Shown piece by piece: positions 17,081 to 28,215 of a stretch of DNA of 64,000 nucleotides. The first letter of the stretch is position 1. Every line of letters starts with the position of its first letter. Origin of the DNA: CAIVVT01 sp963838205 (lineage in GTDB: Bacteria > Acidobacteriota > Terriglobia > Bryobacterales > Bryobacteraceae); contig CAWIQF010000020.1 in assembly GCA_963838205.1 (NCBI GenBank), forward strand, positions 1 to 64,000, read 5' to 3'. The notes under the pieces are model-generated. The model had not been told where the DNA came from. It ran no database searches and worked only from the letters and a program-made list of their open reading frames with translations. The translations under genes and the position numbers were made by a program.

Positions 17081-18830
17081 ATGGCCGACCTGAATCCGAG
17101 TTCCCCGCAGAAACCTAAAGAAATGTCGATGGAGACGCGCCTGATTCTGGCCTTCACTCTAATGGGGCTGGTGCTGGTGGCGGCTCAATATCTGGTGCCC
17201 AACGCCAGGCCGCAGCCCAAGCCGGGGGCGAAGCAGGAGCAGAGCCAGACTCAGCCACCGGCCGCGGTGGAGGCGCAGGCGCAGTCGCAGGCAGTCGCGC
17301 CGGCGGGCTCGGGGAAGGCAGCGCAAGCTCCGGCCAAGGCGGCGCCGGCGCTGCCCGTCGTCCAGTCTCAACAGCGCGAAACGAAGGTCATCGAGACGGA
17401 CGTGTACCGGGTGGAGTTCTCCAACGAAGGGGCGACCGTCCGGAGTTGGAAGCTGACTCACAAGCGCGACAAGGATTACCGCTACAAGGACAACACCGGC
17501 CAGCCGCTCGAGCTGACCAGCTTCGAAGGCAACACCAAGGCCGGCTGGCCGTTCTCCTACGTGTTCACGGGCAATAAGCCCGCCACGGATTTGAATAAGG
17601 TCCTGTTTTCGGTGAAGCAGCCCGACCCGCTGCGGCTCGAATTCGAATACAGCGACGGCACTGTGCTGGCCCGCAAAACCTTCCAGTTCGAACAGAAGGC
17701 CTACCGGCTGATGATCACCTCGGATCTGGTGCAGGGCACACAGGGCCTGCCGCACCTGCTGAGCTGGCGCGGCGGTTTCGGCGACCGGACGGCCCACAAC
17801 GAGGCCTCGCAGCAGCACGCCGTGTACTTCGACAGACTCGAATAACAAGCTGGTGGTGGAAGACGCGAAGACGGCCAAGAATGGGCCGGTGCTGCACACG
17901 GGGAGTTTCCAGTTTGCGGGTTTGGAGGACAGCTACTTCGCGGGCGTGGTGCTGCCGGAGCCCGGGACTGTGCTCGATTTTCAGGTCTGGCAGGATGCCT
18001 ACAAGCTCAAGCCGGACGGGGACGACGTTCCGCATGTCGGCAGCGCGATCGGCGGCCAGGCCAGTTTGAAGCTGAAGCTTTTCGTGGGCCCGAAGGATCT
18101 CGACGTCTTGCGGGCCACCGATCCGAAGCTGGATCAGATCATCGACTGGGGCTGGTTCTGGTTCATCTCCAAGCCGCTGTTCCTGGGTCTGCACTGGGTG
18201 CACGACAACCTGGTTAACAACTGGGGTTGGGCGATCGTCGGCGTAACCGTGATCATCAACTTCCTGATGCTGCCGCTGCGCTACTCAAGCATGCGGTCGA
18301 TGACCAAGATGTCGTCCCTGAAGCCGCAGATCGACGCCCTCAATGAGCGATACAAAGGCGTCGGGATGAGGGATCCGAAGAAGCAGAAGCAGAACGAGGA
18401 GTTGATGGCCCTGTATTCGAAACACGGCATCAACCCCATGGGCGGCTGCGTCCCGATCCTGATTCAGATGCCGTTCTTCATCGCTTTCTACAAGGTGCTG
18501 TCGACCGTGATCGAGTTGCGCGGCGCCAACTGGCTGTGGGTCACCGATCTGTCCCAGCCCGAAACGCTGCCCATCCGCCTGCTGCCCGTGGGCATGCTGG
18601 TGTCGCAGGTGCTGATGCAGAAGATGACGCCGTCCACGACCACCGATCCGTCGCAAAAGACCATGATGATGGTGATGCCCGTGGTGCTCAGTGTGATGTT
18701 CTACAGTGCCCCCAGCGGCCTGGTGTTATACTGGCTCACTGGCAATATGGTCGGCATCTTCCAGCAGTATTTCTTTAACAGGGCAGCTCCGCCGCCCATT
18801 CCGGTTGCCACGATCGTCAAGAAAAAATAG
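17081..18830 (+). CDS. yidC: Membrane protein insertase YidC, frameshifted
   Basis: YidC/Oxa1 insertase of the inner membrane. An N-terminal anchor (ILAFTLMGLVLVAAQYLV) is followed by an Ala/Gln/Lys-rich linker, the periplasmic P1 beta-domain (FSNEGATVRSWKL), and the conserved C-terminal insertase core (WGWAIVGVTVIINFLMLPLR, GGCVPILIQMPFFIAFYKVL, SGLVLYWLTGNM). The frame breaks at about 17837: dropping one C from GACAGACTCGAATAAC changes DRLE-stop into DRSNNKLVVEDAK, the family sequence. Uncorrected, the pieces are 17081-17845 and 17853-18830. Because YidC is normally essential, an assembly indel is the likeliest explanation. Confidence 0.92.
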
Positions 18831-18847
18831 CCGGCTGCGTTGAACCC

Positions 18848-19480
18848 ATGAGCAGACGCGAATACAACATCACTACCGTCGGGGACCAGGTCGAGGACTT
18901 TCTGGACCGCGTTCTGGATGCCGCCGACCTCGACATCGACTTCGATCTGTATGACGGCGACGAGACCCAAGCCTATTTCGAGGGCCCGACGCTGGTCGTC
19001 AAATTTGACGGTCCGGACATCGGCTGCCTGATGGCGAACAAGGGCGAAGCGTTGCTGGCCCTGGAACAATTGACCCAGGAAGCGCTGCGCATGGGCTCCG
19101 ACGAGCATGCATTGATGTGCTTCGATGCCAACGACTTCCGCCTGCTGCGGCAGGAGGAGTTGCGCTTGAGCGCGCTGACCGTCGCCGCGCGTGTCCGCGA
19201 GACCAACACGCCCTACCGGTTCAATCCAATGAACAGCCGCGAGCGGCGCGTGGTGCACCTGGCGCTGCGCGGCGAAACCGATCTGCGGACCGAGAGTTCG
19301 GGCATCGGCCCGGGGCGGCACGTGGTGGTTTATCCGGCCGGCATGCCGTCGCTCCCGGAACTCCCGCCGCAGCCGGCTTTTCATGGCCATGGGCCAGGGC
19401 CAGGCTCCGGTCATGGCCCCTCGCACGGCCGTCGGCCCGGACCCCGCTCCGGTGGTCCGCCACGCCGGGACCGCCGCTAA
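18848..19480 (+). CDS. jag: Jag/KhpB-type KH-R3H RNA-binding protein
   Basis: RNA-binding protein of the Jag/SpoIIIJ-associated (KhpB) family, 210 aa. A KH-type domain (about residues 30-105, IGCLMANKGEALLALEQLTQ) precedes an R3H domain (about 110-165) with NPMNSRERRVVHLALRG, and GIGPGRHVVVYPA. The C-terminal 40 residues are a Gly/His/Pro/Arg-rich low-complexity tail, probably disordered and RNA-binding. The usual Jag_N domain is absent. It lies between yidC and mnmE as in many bacteria. Confidence 0.92.
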   Translation: MSRREYNITTVGDQVEDFLDRVLDAADLDIDFDLYDGDETQAYFEGPTLVVKFDGPDIGCLMANKGEALLALEQLTQEALRMGSDEHALMCFDANDFRLLRQEELRLSALTVAARVRETNTPYRFNPMNSRERRVVHLALRGETDLRTESSGIGPGRHVVVYPAGMPSLPELPPQPAFHGHGPGPGSGHGPSHGRRPGPRSGGPPRRDRR

Positions 19481-19495
19481 TTTTCGTCAATTGTC

Positions 19496-20848
19496 GTGAA
19501 TCTTCGCGACACCATCGTCGCCATTTCGACTCCCCCCGGTTCGGGCGGCCTCGGCATCGTGCGCCTGTCCGGCCCGGAGGCGCAGAGGATTGCCGCGTCG
19601 ATGCTCCGCTTTCAGGCCGGCTTCGAGTGGAGTACCTGGACTGCGGCCCTTGCGGATCTGATTGACGAAAAACAAGATACGGTTGACAAAGTGATCGTAA
19701 CCTGGTTTGCGGCGCCACGTTCCTACACCGCTGAGGACGTGGTTGAGATCTCCTGCCACGGATCGGTGGTGGTGCTGCGGCACTGTGTTGACCGGGCTCT
19801 CGCCGCCGGCGCCCGCCTGGCCAATCCGGGCGAGTTCACGCTGCGCGCTTTTGTGAATGGGCGGATCGATTTGCCGCAGGCCGAAGCCGTTAACGATCTC
19901 ATCCAGGCCACCACGCTGCACCAGGCCAAGGTCGCCGCGCGGCAGATGGAAGGCGGCGTCTCGCGGCTGCTCAAACCGGTCAAATCGCAACTCCTGGAGC
20001 TCATCGCTTTACTCGAAGCGGGCATCGATTTCGCCGATGACGATGTGTCAGTCGCAGCGGACGAGGAACTTCTGCGGCGAATATCTTCAATTGTCGTTAT
20101 TCTGGACCAGCTCACCGAAAGTTTCCGCTACGGCAAGTTGGTTCACGACGGCCTCATGCTCGCCATCGTCGGTCGCCCCAATGTCGGCAAGAGCTCTCTT
20201 TTCAATGCGTTGTTGCAGCGCGACCGGGCCATCGTGACGGCCCTCCCCGGGACCACGCGCGACACCGTTTCGGAAGTCGCCGCCATTCACGGCATTCCGG
20301 TTCGTCTGGTTGACACGGCGGGCATTCGGGAGAGCTTCGATCTGGTCGAGCAACTAGGCATCGAGCGCAGTTATCAGGCCATGGCGGACGCTGACGTTAC
20401 AATTGTAGTATTTGACCTCTCGCAAGGCCTCACAGACGCCGACCGGGCACTCCTGGAGCGGGCCCAGAGCGGCGGGCCGCATCTGCTCGCCGGCAACAAG
20501 TGCGATCTTCCTCGTCAAATGACGGAGATGGAAGGTCTCATCCCTGTCTCAGCGACCGAGTGCATCGGAATCGACGAACTACGCCGGCGAATCCTGGAGG
20601 CCGTGGCCCCCGCGGGCGATTCGGGGCTGCAAGCGGGCTTTATCACCAGCTTGCGCCATGAGGGTCTGCTGAAAGAGAGTCGCCGCGCGCTGTTGCAGGC
20701 ATCGGAAGCGGTGCGCAACCGGATCCCCCACGAGATGTTGCTCCTGGACTGCTACTCCGCCCTGCACGCGCTCGACGAGATGACCGGAGCGACCACGGCG
20801 GACGACATTCTGAATCGCATCTTCTCCACGTTTTGTATCGGCAAATGA
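19496..20848 (+). CDS. mnmE: tRNA modification GTPase MnmE
   Basis: With MnmG it installs the cmnm5 group on wobble uridines of certain tRNAs; 450 aa, normal length. The N-terminal formyl-THF-binding domain (STPPGSGGLGIVRLSGPEAQ) is followed by a helical domain and a G domain with G1 GRPNVGKSSLFNA (about residue 225), DTAGIRES and NKCD. It ends in the conserved FCIGK, whose Cys is required for activity. GTG 19496 is chosen because family homology begins at once (LRDTIVAI). It converges with nusB. Confidence 0.97.
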   Translation: MNLRDTIVAISTPPGSGGLGIVRLSGPEAQRIAASMLRFQAGFEWSTWTAALADLIDEKQDTVDKVIVTWFAAPRSYTAEDVVEISCHGSVVVLRHCVDRALAAGARLANPGEFTLRAFVNGRIDLPQAEAVNDLIQATTLHQAKVAARQMEGGVSRLLKPVKSQLLELIALLEAGIDFADDDVSVAADEELLRRISSIVVILDQLTESFRYGKLVHDGLMLAIVGRPNVGKSSLFNALLQRDRAIVTALPGTTRDTVSEVAAIHGIPVRLVDTAGIRESFDLVEQLGIERSYQAMADADVTIVVFDLSQGLTDADRALLERAQSGGPHLLAGNKCDLPRQMTEMEGLIPVSATECIGIDELRRRILEAVAPAGDSGLQAGFITSLRHEGLLKESRRALLQASEAVRNRIPHEMLLLDCYSALHALDEMTGATTADDILNRIFSTFCIGK

Positions 20849-20851
20849 GGC

Positions 20852-20872
20852 CCGCCGTCAATTCGACGGCGG
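20852..20872. terminator. Hairpin between convergent mnmE and nusB
   Basis: A perfect 8-bp inverted repeat, CCGCCGTC then AATTC then GACGGCGG, lies across the convergence of mnmE (stop 20848) and nusB (stop at 20858). It could stop transcription from both sides, but there is no T-tract on either strand, so intrinsic termination is uncertain. Confidence 0.4.
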
Positions 20873-21328
20873 CTCGGCGGCGAGTTCCGGGAAAATCAGC
20901 TTGCGGACCGAATCCAGAACGCCGTTGATGAACGGGACTGCATCCTCTTCGGAGTAGCGGCGGGTGAGTTCGAGCGCTTCGTCGATCGCCACCGGCGGCG
21001 GCGTGTCCGTCCGCTTCATTTCGTAGATCGCCAGGCGCAGGATGTTGCGGTCCACGTTCGGCATGCGCTCCAGCCGCCAGTGCTCGGCCCGCTCAAGGAT
21101 CAGCGCGTCGATCTCGGCGGACTCGCCGGCGGTGCCGCGCGCGAGCGCTTCCATAAACGCGTCCGGTTCAATCGGGAGAGCACTGTCGTCGCCCGTATCC
21201 TCTTCCATTTCGGCGCAGGAAAGAGAACTGTAGAACGACTGGACGGCCTCTTCGATGGACATTTTGCGCACGTCCCAGAGGAACAGAATCTGGAGCGCGC
21301 GCTGGCGGGATCTGCGGCGCGCAGGCAT
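20858..21328 (-). CDS. nusB: Transcription antitermination factor NusB
   Basis: Component of the NusB-NusE complex that binds boxA in rRNA leaders, 156 aa. Typical features are the N-terminal RRRSRQRALQILFLWDV helix, the middle ERAEHWRLERMPNVDRNILR segment, and the C-terminal PVAIDEALELTRRYSEEDA with FINGVLDSV. It lies just downstream of ribH on the same strand (15-base gap); ribH-nusB is a common bacterial gene pair. Confidence 0.96.
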   Translation of the reverse strand: MPARRRSRQRALQILFLWDVRKMSIEEAVQSFYSSLSCAEMEEDTGDDSALPIEPDAFMEALARGTAGESAEIDALILERAEHWRLERMPNVDRNILRLAIYEMKRTDTPPPVAIDEALELTRRYSEEDAVPFINGVLDSVRKLIFPELAAEPPSN

Positions 21329-21343
21329 TCCGGGGCTCGCCCT

Positions 21344-21826
21344 CTACTCGGCCTGGCTGCGCAGGCCGCGGAGCAGGTTGGCCATCTCCACCGCGGACAT
21401 CGCGGCGTCGAAGCCCTTGTTGCCGCCCTTGGCGCCGGCCCGGTCGATGGCCTGCTCCAGGGTATTGGTGGTGAGGACGCCGAACGCAACCGGCACGCCG
21501 GCCTTGAGAGATGCCTGGGCGATGCCCTTGGCGGTTTCTCCCGCGATGTAGTCGAAATGCGGAGTCTCGCCGCGGATCACGGCGCCCAGGCAGATCACGG
21601 CGTCGTGCCGCTTCTGGCCCAGCACCGCCGCCACCGCCAGCGGCATTTCCCACGAACCGGGCACGCGTACCAGTTCGATGTCGTCCTCGGAAGCGCCGGA
21701 ACGGCGCAGCGCGTCCATGGCGCCGCCGACGAGCCGCTCGGTGATGAAGCTGTTGAAACGGCCGGCTACGATCGCGAAGCGCAAGCCCTTCGCGTCGAGG
21801 TTCCCTTCAAAGGTCTTCAGAGACAT
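21344..21826 (-). CDS. ribH: 6,7-dimethyl-8-ribityllumazine synthase
   Basis: Penultimate enzyme of riboflavin synthesis, condensing the pyrimidine intermediate with 3,4-dihydroxy-2-butanone-4-phosphate; 160 aa, normal length. Signature segments are FAIVAGRFNSFITERLVGGA, VRVPGSWEMPLA, CLGAVIRGETPHFDYI and FGVLTTNTLEQA, which includes catalytic-pocket residues. First gene of a ribH-nusB operon, divergent from lepA with a 35-base gap. Confidence 0.97.
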   Translation of the reverse strand: MSLKTFEGNLDAKGLRFAIVAGRFNSFITERLVGGAMDALRRSGASEDDIELVRVPGSWEMPLAVAAVLGQKRHDAVICLGAVIRGETPHFDYIAGETAKGIAQASLKAGVPVAFGVLTTNTLEQAIDRAGAKGGNKGFDAAMSAVEMANLLRGLRSQAE

Positions 21827-21861
21827 ATGGGATAATTACTAAAACACCTACAGTCTACAAC

Positions 21862-23676
<1,815 letters not shown>

Positions 23677-23793
23677 GCCCGCGCCCGGCCCCGCCCACTT
23701 CTGGCGTCCCGCAGAGTGTCTTCAAATAAACCCCCGCTTTGGGGGATGCGCAGCACTGGCTTTCGGTGCACAATGGAAAGACCGTAGATCCCC

Positions 23794-24384
23794 ATGCGCC
23801 AATCCCTCGACCCGCCGGCGCCAGATAGAGAGCCAACGGTCCGATCGCACGAACCGGCGGCCCCTCCCTATCAGCAAACGGCCGCGCGAACCTCGCAGGT
23901 TCTGCCTTGGTTCGAACGGCCGCGCGCGATCGACACGATCGTCTACGGCGGTCTCGTGGCCGGCCTGTTGGACGTGTTGGATGGCGTGGTAGTCTTCGTC
24001 GTGCAGGGCCGCGACCCCATCACGTGGCTGCAGTACGTCGCCAGCGGAGCGCTGGGGTCCGACGCCTTCGCGGGCGGATATGGGACCGCCGCGCTCGGTA
24101 CCGCCTTCCACTTCCTGATCGCCTTCATCACGGGCGCCGTCTTCTATGAGGCCAGCCGCGTGCTGCCGGTGCTCTACAAGCGGCCCGCCGTGTGGGGTCC
24201 GGTCTTCGGCGTGGGCGTTTACTTCTTCATGAACTACGCGGTACTGCCCTTCAGCTCGGTCCCCAGAGACCCTTTTTCCATTGCTCTGCTGCTGAACGGA
24301 GTCATTGGACACGCGGTGCTGGTGGGTCTCCCGATCGCCCTGTTTGCCAGCAAATCGGCTCACGCGCATCGCAAGACAATCTGA
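23794..24384 (+). CDS. Membrane protein of unknown function
   Basis: I do not recognise this family. The 196-aa protein has a hydrophilic Pro-rich N terminus (about 45 residues) followed by probably four transmembrane helices, approximately at residues 50-70 (YGGLVAGLLDVLDGVVVFVV), 100-125 (FHFLIAFITGAVFYEA), 130-150 (VWGPVFGVGVYFFMNYAVL) and 165-190 (IALLLNGVIGHAVLVGLPIA). The ATG follows GGAAAGACC at about 15 bases. It stands alone between lepA and the convergent rdgB. A short C5/G5 hairpin at 23731-23745 precedes it. Confidence 0.75.
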   Translation: MRQSLDPPAPDREPTVRSHEPAAPPYQQTAARTSQVLPWFERPRAIDTIVYGGLVAGLLDVLDGVVVFVVQGRDPITWLQYVASGALGSDAFAGGYGTAALGTAFHFLIAFITGAVFYEASRVLPVLYKRPAVWGPVFGVGVYFFMNYAVLPFSSVPRDPFSIALLLNGVIGHAVLVGLPIALFASKSAHAHRKTI

Positions 24385-24411
24385 GCGAATACCGCTGGCC
24401 GCAGCCTCGAC

Positions 24412-25020
24412 TCACAGCGAGGTGGCGCAGGCCGCGAGCATCTGCGAGAGCGCCTGGCCGCGGTGGCTGACCTCCATCTTCCGAGCCGCTTCCACCTCGC
24501 CGAAAGTGCCGCCGAAGGGCTCGTAGTAGAACAGCGGGTCGTAGCCAAAGCCGCGCGGGCCGCGCTCTTCGTCGACGATGCGGCCCTCGACAACTCCGCG
24601 GTACGTCCCCAGCAGCAGGCCCTGCTGCGCCAGGGCGATCACGCACACGAAGCGCGCCGTGCGGTCCGTTCTGTCCCGGACGCGCGTCAGCAACAGCCGG
24701 TTGTTCTCCTTGTCGGTCGCATGCGGACCGGCAAACCGCGCCGAGTGAATGCCCGGCTCGCCGCCGAGCGCATCCACCTCCAGCCCGGAGTCGTCCGCAA
24801 ACAGCGGCTCTTCGCAAAAAACGCTGTAGTAGAGCGCCTTTTCGATCGCATTCTCCTCGAAGCTCTCGCCCTCTTCCTCGGGCGGCGCGATCTTTTTCAG
24901 ATCTTCGAGCGGCTGGATCTCCACTTGCGCGTAGCCGAACTGCGCCGCCGCCATGCGGAACTCGTTCAGCTTGCCGGGATTGGTCGTGGCGCAGCGCAGT
25001 ATCGGCATTGCCAATCTCAC
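24412..25020 (-). CDS. rdgB: XTP/dITP pyrophosphatase (RdgB/HAM1)
   Basis: House-cleaning enzyme that hydrolyses ITP, XTP and dITP to monophosphates, keeping them out of nucleic acids; 202 aa. Signatures are TTNPGKLNEF, FADDSGLEVDALGGEPGIHS with ARFAG, and GPRGFGYDPLFY. GTG 25020 overlaps the rph stop by four bases (GTGA), suggesting coupling; ATG 25008 is an alternative. It has the common rph-rdgB gene order. Confidence 0.95.
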   Translation of the reverse strand: MRLAMPILRCATTNPGKLNEFRMAAAQFGYAQVEIQPLEDLKKIAPPEEEGESFEENAIEKALYYSVFCEEPLFADDSGLEVDALGGEPGIHSARFAGPHATDKENNRLLLTRVRDRTDRTARFVCVIALAQQGLLLGTYRGVVEGRIVDEERGPRGFGYDPLFYYEPFGGTFGEVEAARKMEVSHRGQALSQMLAACATSL

Positions 25021-25739
25021 TTGATTCCGAGCGCCACGCGCTGCGCGGCGAAAAGGTCCAACATGCCTTTGCGCGCTAAGCCGATCATCTCGGCCAGACG
25101 CTCCTCGCGAAAAGTCGACTTCTCGCCCGTGGCCTGCAATTCGACGAACTCGCCCGCGCCGGTCAGCACCACGTTCACGTCAACCTCCGCCTGCGAGTCT
25201 TCCTCGTAGCACAGATCGAGCAGCGCCGTCCCCTCCACAATGCCGACGCTCGTGGCCGCCACCTGATCGCGCAGCGGGTTGCGTTTCAACCTGCCGAATT
25301 CGAGCATCTTCTGGGTCGCCAGCGCCAATGCCACGTAACCGCCCGTAATCGACGCCGTGCGCGTGCCGCCATCGGCCTGCAACACGTCGCAATCGATGAT
25401 CAACGTGCGCTCGCCCAGCGCCTCCATGTCGACCACCGCGCGCAACGATCGCCCGATCAGCCGCTGAATCTCCATCGTCCGTCCGGATGGCCGGCCTTTC
25501 GTCACCTCGCGCGGGCTGCGTTCCACCGTGGCGCGCGGCAGCATCGAGTACTCAGCGGTCACCCATCCGCGGCCGGAATTTCGCAGGAAGTTGGGCACCA
25601 TTTCATCGACGCTCGCCGCGCACAGCACGCGCGTGTTACCCACCTCGATCAGGACCGATCCTTCGGCCGTCATCAGATAACCTGTCGTCATCTTGACCGG
25701 ACGCAATGCGTCCGTCGCCCGGCCATCGTTGCGAAGCAT
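25017..25739 (-). CDS. rph: Ribonuclease PH
   Basis: Phosphorolytic 3'-5' exoribonuclease that trims tRNA 3' ends, 240 aa, normal length. Diagnostic segments are RNDGRATDALRPVKMTTGYL, GRGWVTAEYSMLPRAT, RPSGRTMEIQRLIGRSLRA and TLIIDCDVLQADGGTRTAS with GGYVAL. Followed at once by rdgB with a 4-base overlap, and preceded by a small membrane protein gene on the same strand. Confidence 0.97.
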   Translation of the reverse strand: MLRNDGRATDALRPVKMTTGYLMTAEGSVLIEVGNTRVLCAASVDEMVPNFLRNSGRGWVTAEYSMLPRATVERSPREVTKGRPSGRTMEIQRLIGRSLRAVVDMEALGERTLIIDCDVLQADGGTRTASITGGYVALALATQKMLEFGRLKRNPLRDQVAATSVGIVEGTALLDLCYEEDSQAEVDVNVVLTGAGEFVELQATGEKSTFREERLAEMIGLARKGMLDLFAAQRVALGIK

Positions 25740-25762
25740 GCGGTTTGACCTCCACGCGCGGA

Positions 25763-25915
25763 CTAGCTGCGCGCAATCGAATAGTACAGCAGCAGGGAAA
25801 TCAGAAGCAGGGTGGAGACGACCAGCAGGATGCAGCCCAGGCCTCCCGAGACGCCTGGCTTGGCCAGATTGCTGGCCATCGACTTCTTGGTCCTCGCCGG
25901 CTTGATCTTGGCCAT
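25763..25915 (-). CDS. Small single-pass membrane protein (50 aa)
   Basis: A 50-residue reading frame from ATG 25915 on the - strand: a basic N terminus (MAKIKPARTKKSM), a polar stretch, then one strongly hydrophobic helix (GCILLVVSTLLLISLLLYY) and a short SIARS tail. The basic-then-hydrophobic design predicts a type II-like inner-membrane protein with its N terminus inside. It lies 23 bases upstream of rph and is probably cotranscribed. I do not recognise a named family, and a chance frame cannot be fully excluded, but the amphipathic layout is unlikely to arise by chance. Confidence 0.6.
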   Translation of the reverse strand: MAKIKPARTKKSMASNLAKPGVSGGLGCILLVVSTLLLISLLLYYSIARS

Positions 25916-25992
25916 AAACCCCAATGTAACATCCGGCCTCCGGTCAGCCCCGCGTTCAGCTCCGCGCGCCGCGCGTTTATGATGGTTGCGTC

Positions 25993-28092
25993 ATGCCCTT
26001 GCCATCCCTACTCGCGTTTCTGTTCTCCGCGCTCGCGTGTCTGCCGGCCCAGGTCGCTCCGCTGCGCGCCCCGGCCGTTCCGCTGGTCACGCACGACCCT
26101 TACTTCAGCGTCTGGTCGTTCGGCGACCAGCTGACCGGCAGCGTCACGCGCCACTGGACCGGCGCGCCGCAGCCGCTGAACGGTCTCATCCGCATCGACG
26201 GCAAGACGTATCGGTTCGCCGGCGTCGAACCCTCGAAACTGCAGCCGCTCGAACAGACAAGTCTGAAGCTCACGCCGACCTCAACGCGCTACGAGTTCGC
26301 CGGAGCGGGCGTGCGGCTGGCGCTGACCTTCCTGACGCCCGCGTTGGCCGACGACCTCGAACTGCTCTCGCGGCCCGTCACCTACATCCACTTTGAAGTG
26401 CACAGCACAGACGCCAGCCCGCACGAAGTGCAGATCGAGTTCGACGCTTCGGCGCAACTGGCCGTGAATACGCCGGACCAACGCGTGAACGTGGGCCGTT
26501 ACGAGTTCGGACCAGTGACGGCGTTGCGCGCGTCGGCCGCGGAGCAGAAGGTTCTGGCGCGGGCCGGCGACAACCTGAGGATCGAATGGGGCTCGCTCTA
26601 TCTGGCGGCGCCGCACGGGCAGCCAGGCGCGGAGACGCGGCTGATGCTGTCGTCGGACCGAAGGGCGTTCCTGAAGATCGGGAAGCTGCCGGATCAAGAT
26701 CTTTCGGACCAGCCGGGACCGCCAGACCAGGAGATGCCCGTGCTGGCCGCGGCCTTCGATTTTGGAAAAGTCGTCGCTGCCCCGCAGGAGCGCATGCTCA
26801 TGCTGGCCTACGACGACGAGTGGTCGATCGAGTTTATGAAGCGGCGCCTGCGTCCGCTGTGGCGGCAGCGCGGGCTCGATACCGCGGGGCTGCTGGAAGC
26901 CGCCGCGGCGGAATACCCGCGCATCGCGGAACGCGCCCGCCAGTTCGATACGGAGTTCACGGCCGACCTGGTCAAGAACGGCGGTCCGGAATACGCCGCG
27001 CTCGCTATCGTCGCCTATCGTCAGGCCATCGCCGCGCACAAGCTCGTCGCCGACGTCGACGGCACGCCGCTGTTGTTCCCCAAGGAGAACTTCTCGAACG
27101 GCTGCATCTCGACCGTGGACGTCATCTACCCCAGCGCGCCGCTGTTTCTCCTGGTGAATCCGGCGCTGCTCAAAGGGATGCTGCGGCCGGTGCTGGACTA
27201 CGCGTCGTTGCCGCGCTGGCGCTGGCCTTTCGCGCCGCACGACCTGGGGCAGTACCCGCTCGCGAACGGTCAGGTCTACGGCGGCGGCGAGCGCACGGAG
27301 GAGGACCAGATGCCGGTCGAGGAGAGCGGCAATATGCTGATCCTGCTCGGCGCTCTGGCGCACGTCGAAGGCAACGCCGACTTTGCGCTGCACTACTGGC
27401 CGCAGCTCGTCCGCTGGGCCGAGTACCTGCGCGAGAAGGGCCTGGATCCGGAGAACCAACTCTCCACCGACGACTTCGCCGGCCACCTCGCGCACAACAC
27501 CAACCTGTCGATCAAGGCGATCCTCGGCCTGCGCGCCTTCGCGGAGATCGCGAAACTCGGCGGCCGCGCCGATGTGGCGGCGCGCTATGAAACGATCGCC
27601 CGCGACATGGCCGCGCAATGGCCGCGCATGGCGGCCGACGGCGATCATTACAAGCTCGCGTTCGACAAGCCCGGCACGTGGAGCCAGAAGTACAACCTGG
27701 TCTGGGACCGTCTGCTGGGCTACCATCTCTTCGCGCCGGAGATCGCCCGCACGGAAGTCGCTTACTTTCTGACGAAGCTGAATACCTACGGTCTGCCGCT
27801 CGACAACCGCAAGACGTACACCAAGCTCGATTGGATCGTTTGGACCTCCTGCCTCGCCGAAAAGGACGCCGACTTCCGCCGGCTGATCGCGCCGTCCTAT
27901 CGCTGGATGAACGAAACGCCGACGCGCGTTCCGCTCACCGATTGGTACGAAACAACCAACGGCAAGCAGGTCGGCTTTCAGGCGCGCTCGGTCGTCGGCG
28001 GACTGTTTATCCCGTTGCTGCGGGATCCGGAAGTGTGGAAGAAATGGTCCAGCCGCGGAATCGCGAATGCGACCGCGGACGTCTCCCACTGA
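25993..28092 (+). CDS. GtaA-like glutaminase family protein, secreted
   Basis: A 699-aa secreted protein of the glutaminase A (fungal GtaA) type with the DUF5127-DUF4965-DUF1793 arrangement. The signal peptide (LPSLLAFLFSALACLPAQ) is followed by the N-terminal beta-domain (PAVPLVTHDPYFSVWSFGD, LNGLIRIDGKTYRF), the middle segment (YDDEWSIEFM, LLFPKENFSNGCISTVDVIY), and the C-terminal (alpha/alpha)6-type domain (PFAPHDLGQYPLANGQVYGG, QMPVEESGNMLILLGALA, LSTDDFAGHLAHNTNLSIKA, TKLDWIVWTS). Glutaminase activity is known for fungal members, but many bacterial homologues are uncharacterised and the fold also resembles glycosidases. Monocistronic. Confidence 0.88.
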   Translation: MPLPSLLAFLFSALACLPAQVAPLRAPAVPLVTHDPYFSVWSFGDQLTGSVTRHWTGAPQPLNGLIRIDGKTYRFAGVEPSKLQPLEQTSLKLTPTSTRYEFAGAGVRLALTFLTPALADDLELLSRPVTYIHFEVHSTDASPHEVQIEFDASAQLAVNTPDQRVNVGRYEFGPVTALRASAAEQKVLARAGDNLRIEWGSLYLAAPHGQPGAETRLMLSSDRRAFLKIGKLPDQDLSDQPGPPDQEMPVLAAAFDFGKVVAAPQERMLMLAYDDEWSIEFMKRRLRPLWRQRGLDTAGLLEAAAAEYPRIAERARQFDTEFTADLVKNGGPEYAALAIVAYRQAIAAHKLVADVDGTPLLFPKENFSNGCISTVDVIYPSAPLFLLVNPALLKGMLRPVLDYASLPRWRWPFAPHDLGQYPLANGQVYGGGERTEEDQMPVEESGNMLILLGALAHVEGNADFALHYWPQLVRWAEYLREKGLDPENQLSTDDFAGHLAHNTNLSIKAILGLRAFAEIAKLGGRADVAARYETIARDMAAQWPRMAADGDHYKLAFDKPGTWSQKYNLVWDRLLGYHLFAPEIARTEVAYFLTKLNTYGLPLDNRKTYTKLDWIVWTSCLAEKDADFRRLIAPSYRWMNETPTRVPLTDWYETTNGKQVGFQARSVVGGLFIPLLRDPEVWKKWSSRGIANATADVSH

Positions 28093-28136
28093 CCGCCAGC
28101 GGACCTTCTCGTTCAGGACGCGCGCCGATCCTCCAG

Positions 28137-28215
28137 ACTGCGATGCGAGCCGCGTTAGCGAGCCGCGACCGTGACGGAGCCGCGACTGAAAGGAGCGGTT
28201 CTTCGCGTTGTGACG
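28137..28215. repeat. Inverted copy of the dispersed GC-rich repeat
   Basis: The top strand reads GCGAGCCGCGACCGTGACGG followed by AGCCGCGACTGAAAGGAGCG and GTTCTTCGCGTTGT. Its reverse complement (ACAACGCGAAGAACCGCTCC, then a TCAGTCGCGGCTC core) resembles the tandem units at 6531-6659 and the single unit at 39578-39600. No gene is visible in 28093-28400. Confidence 0.5.
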
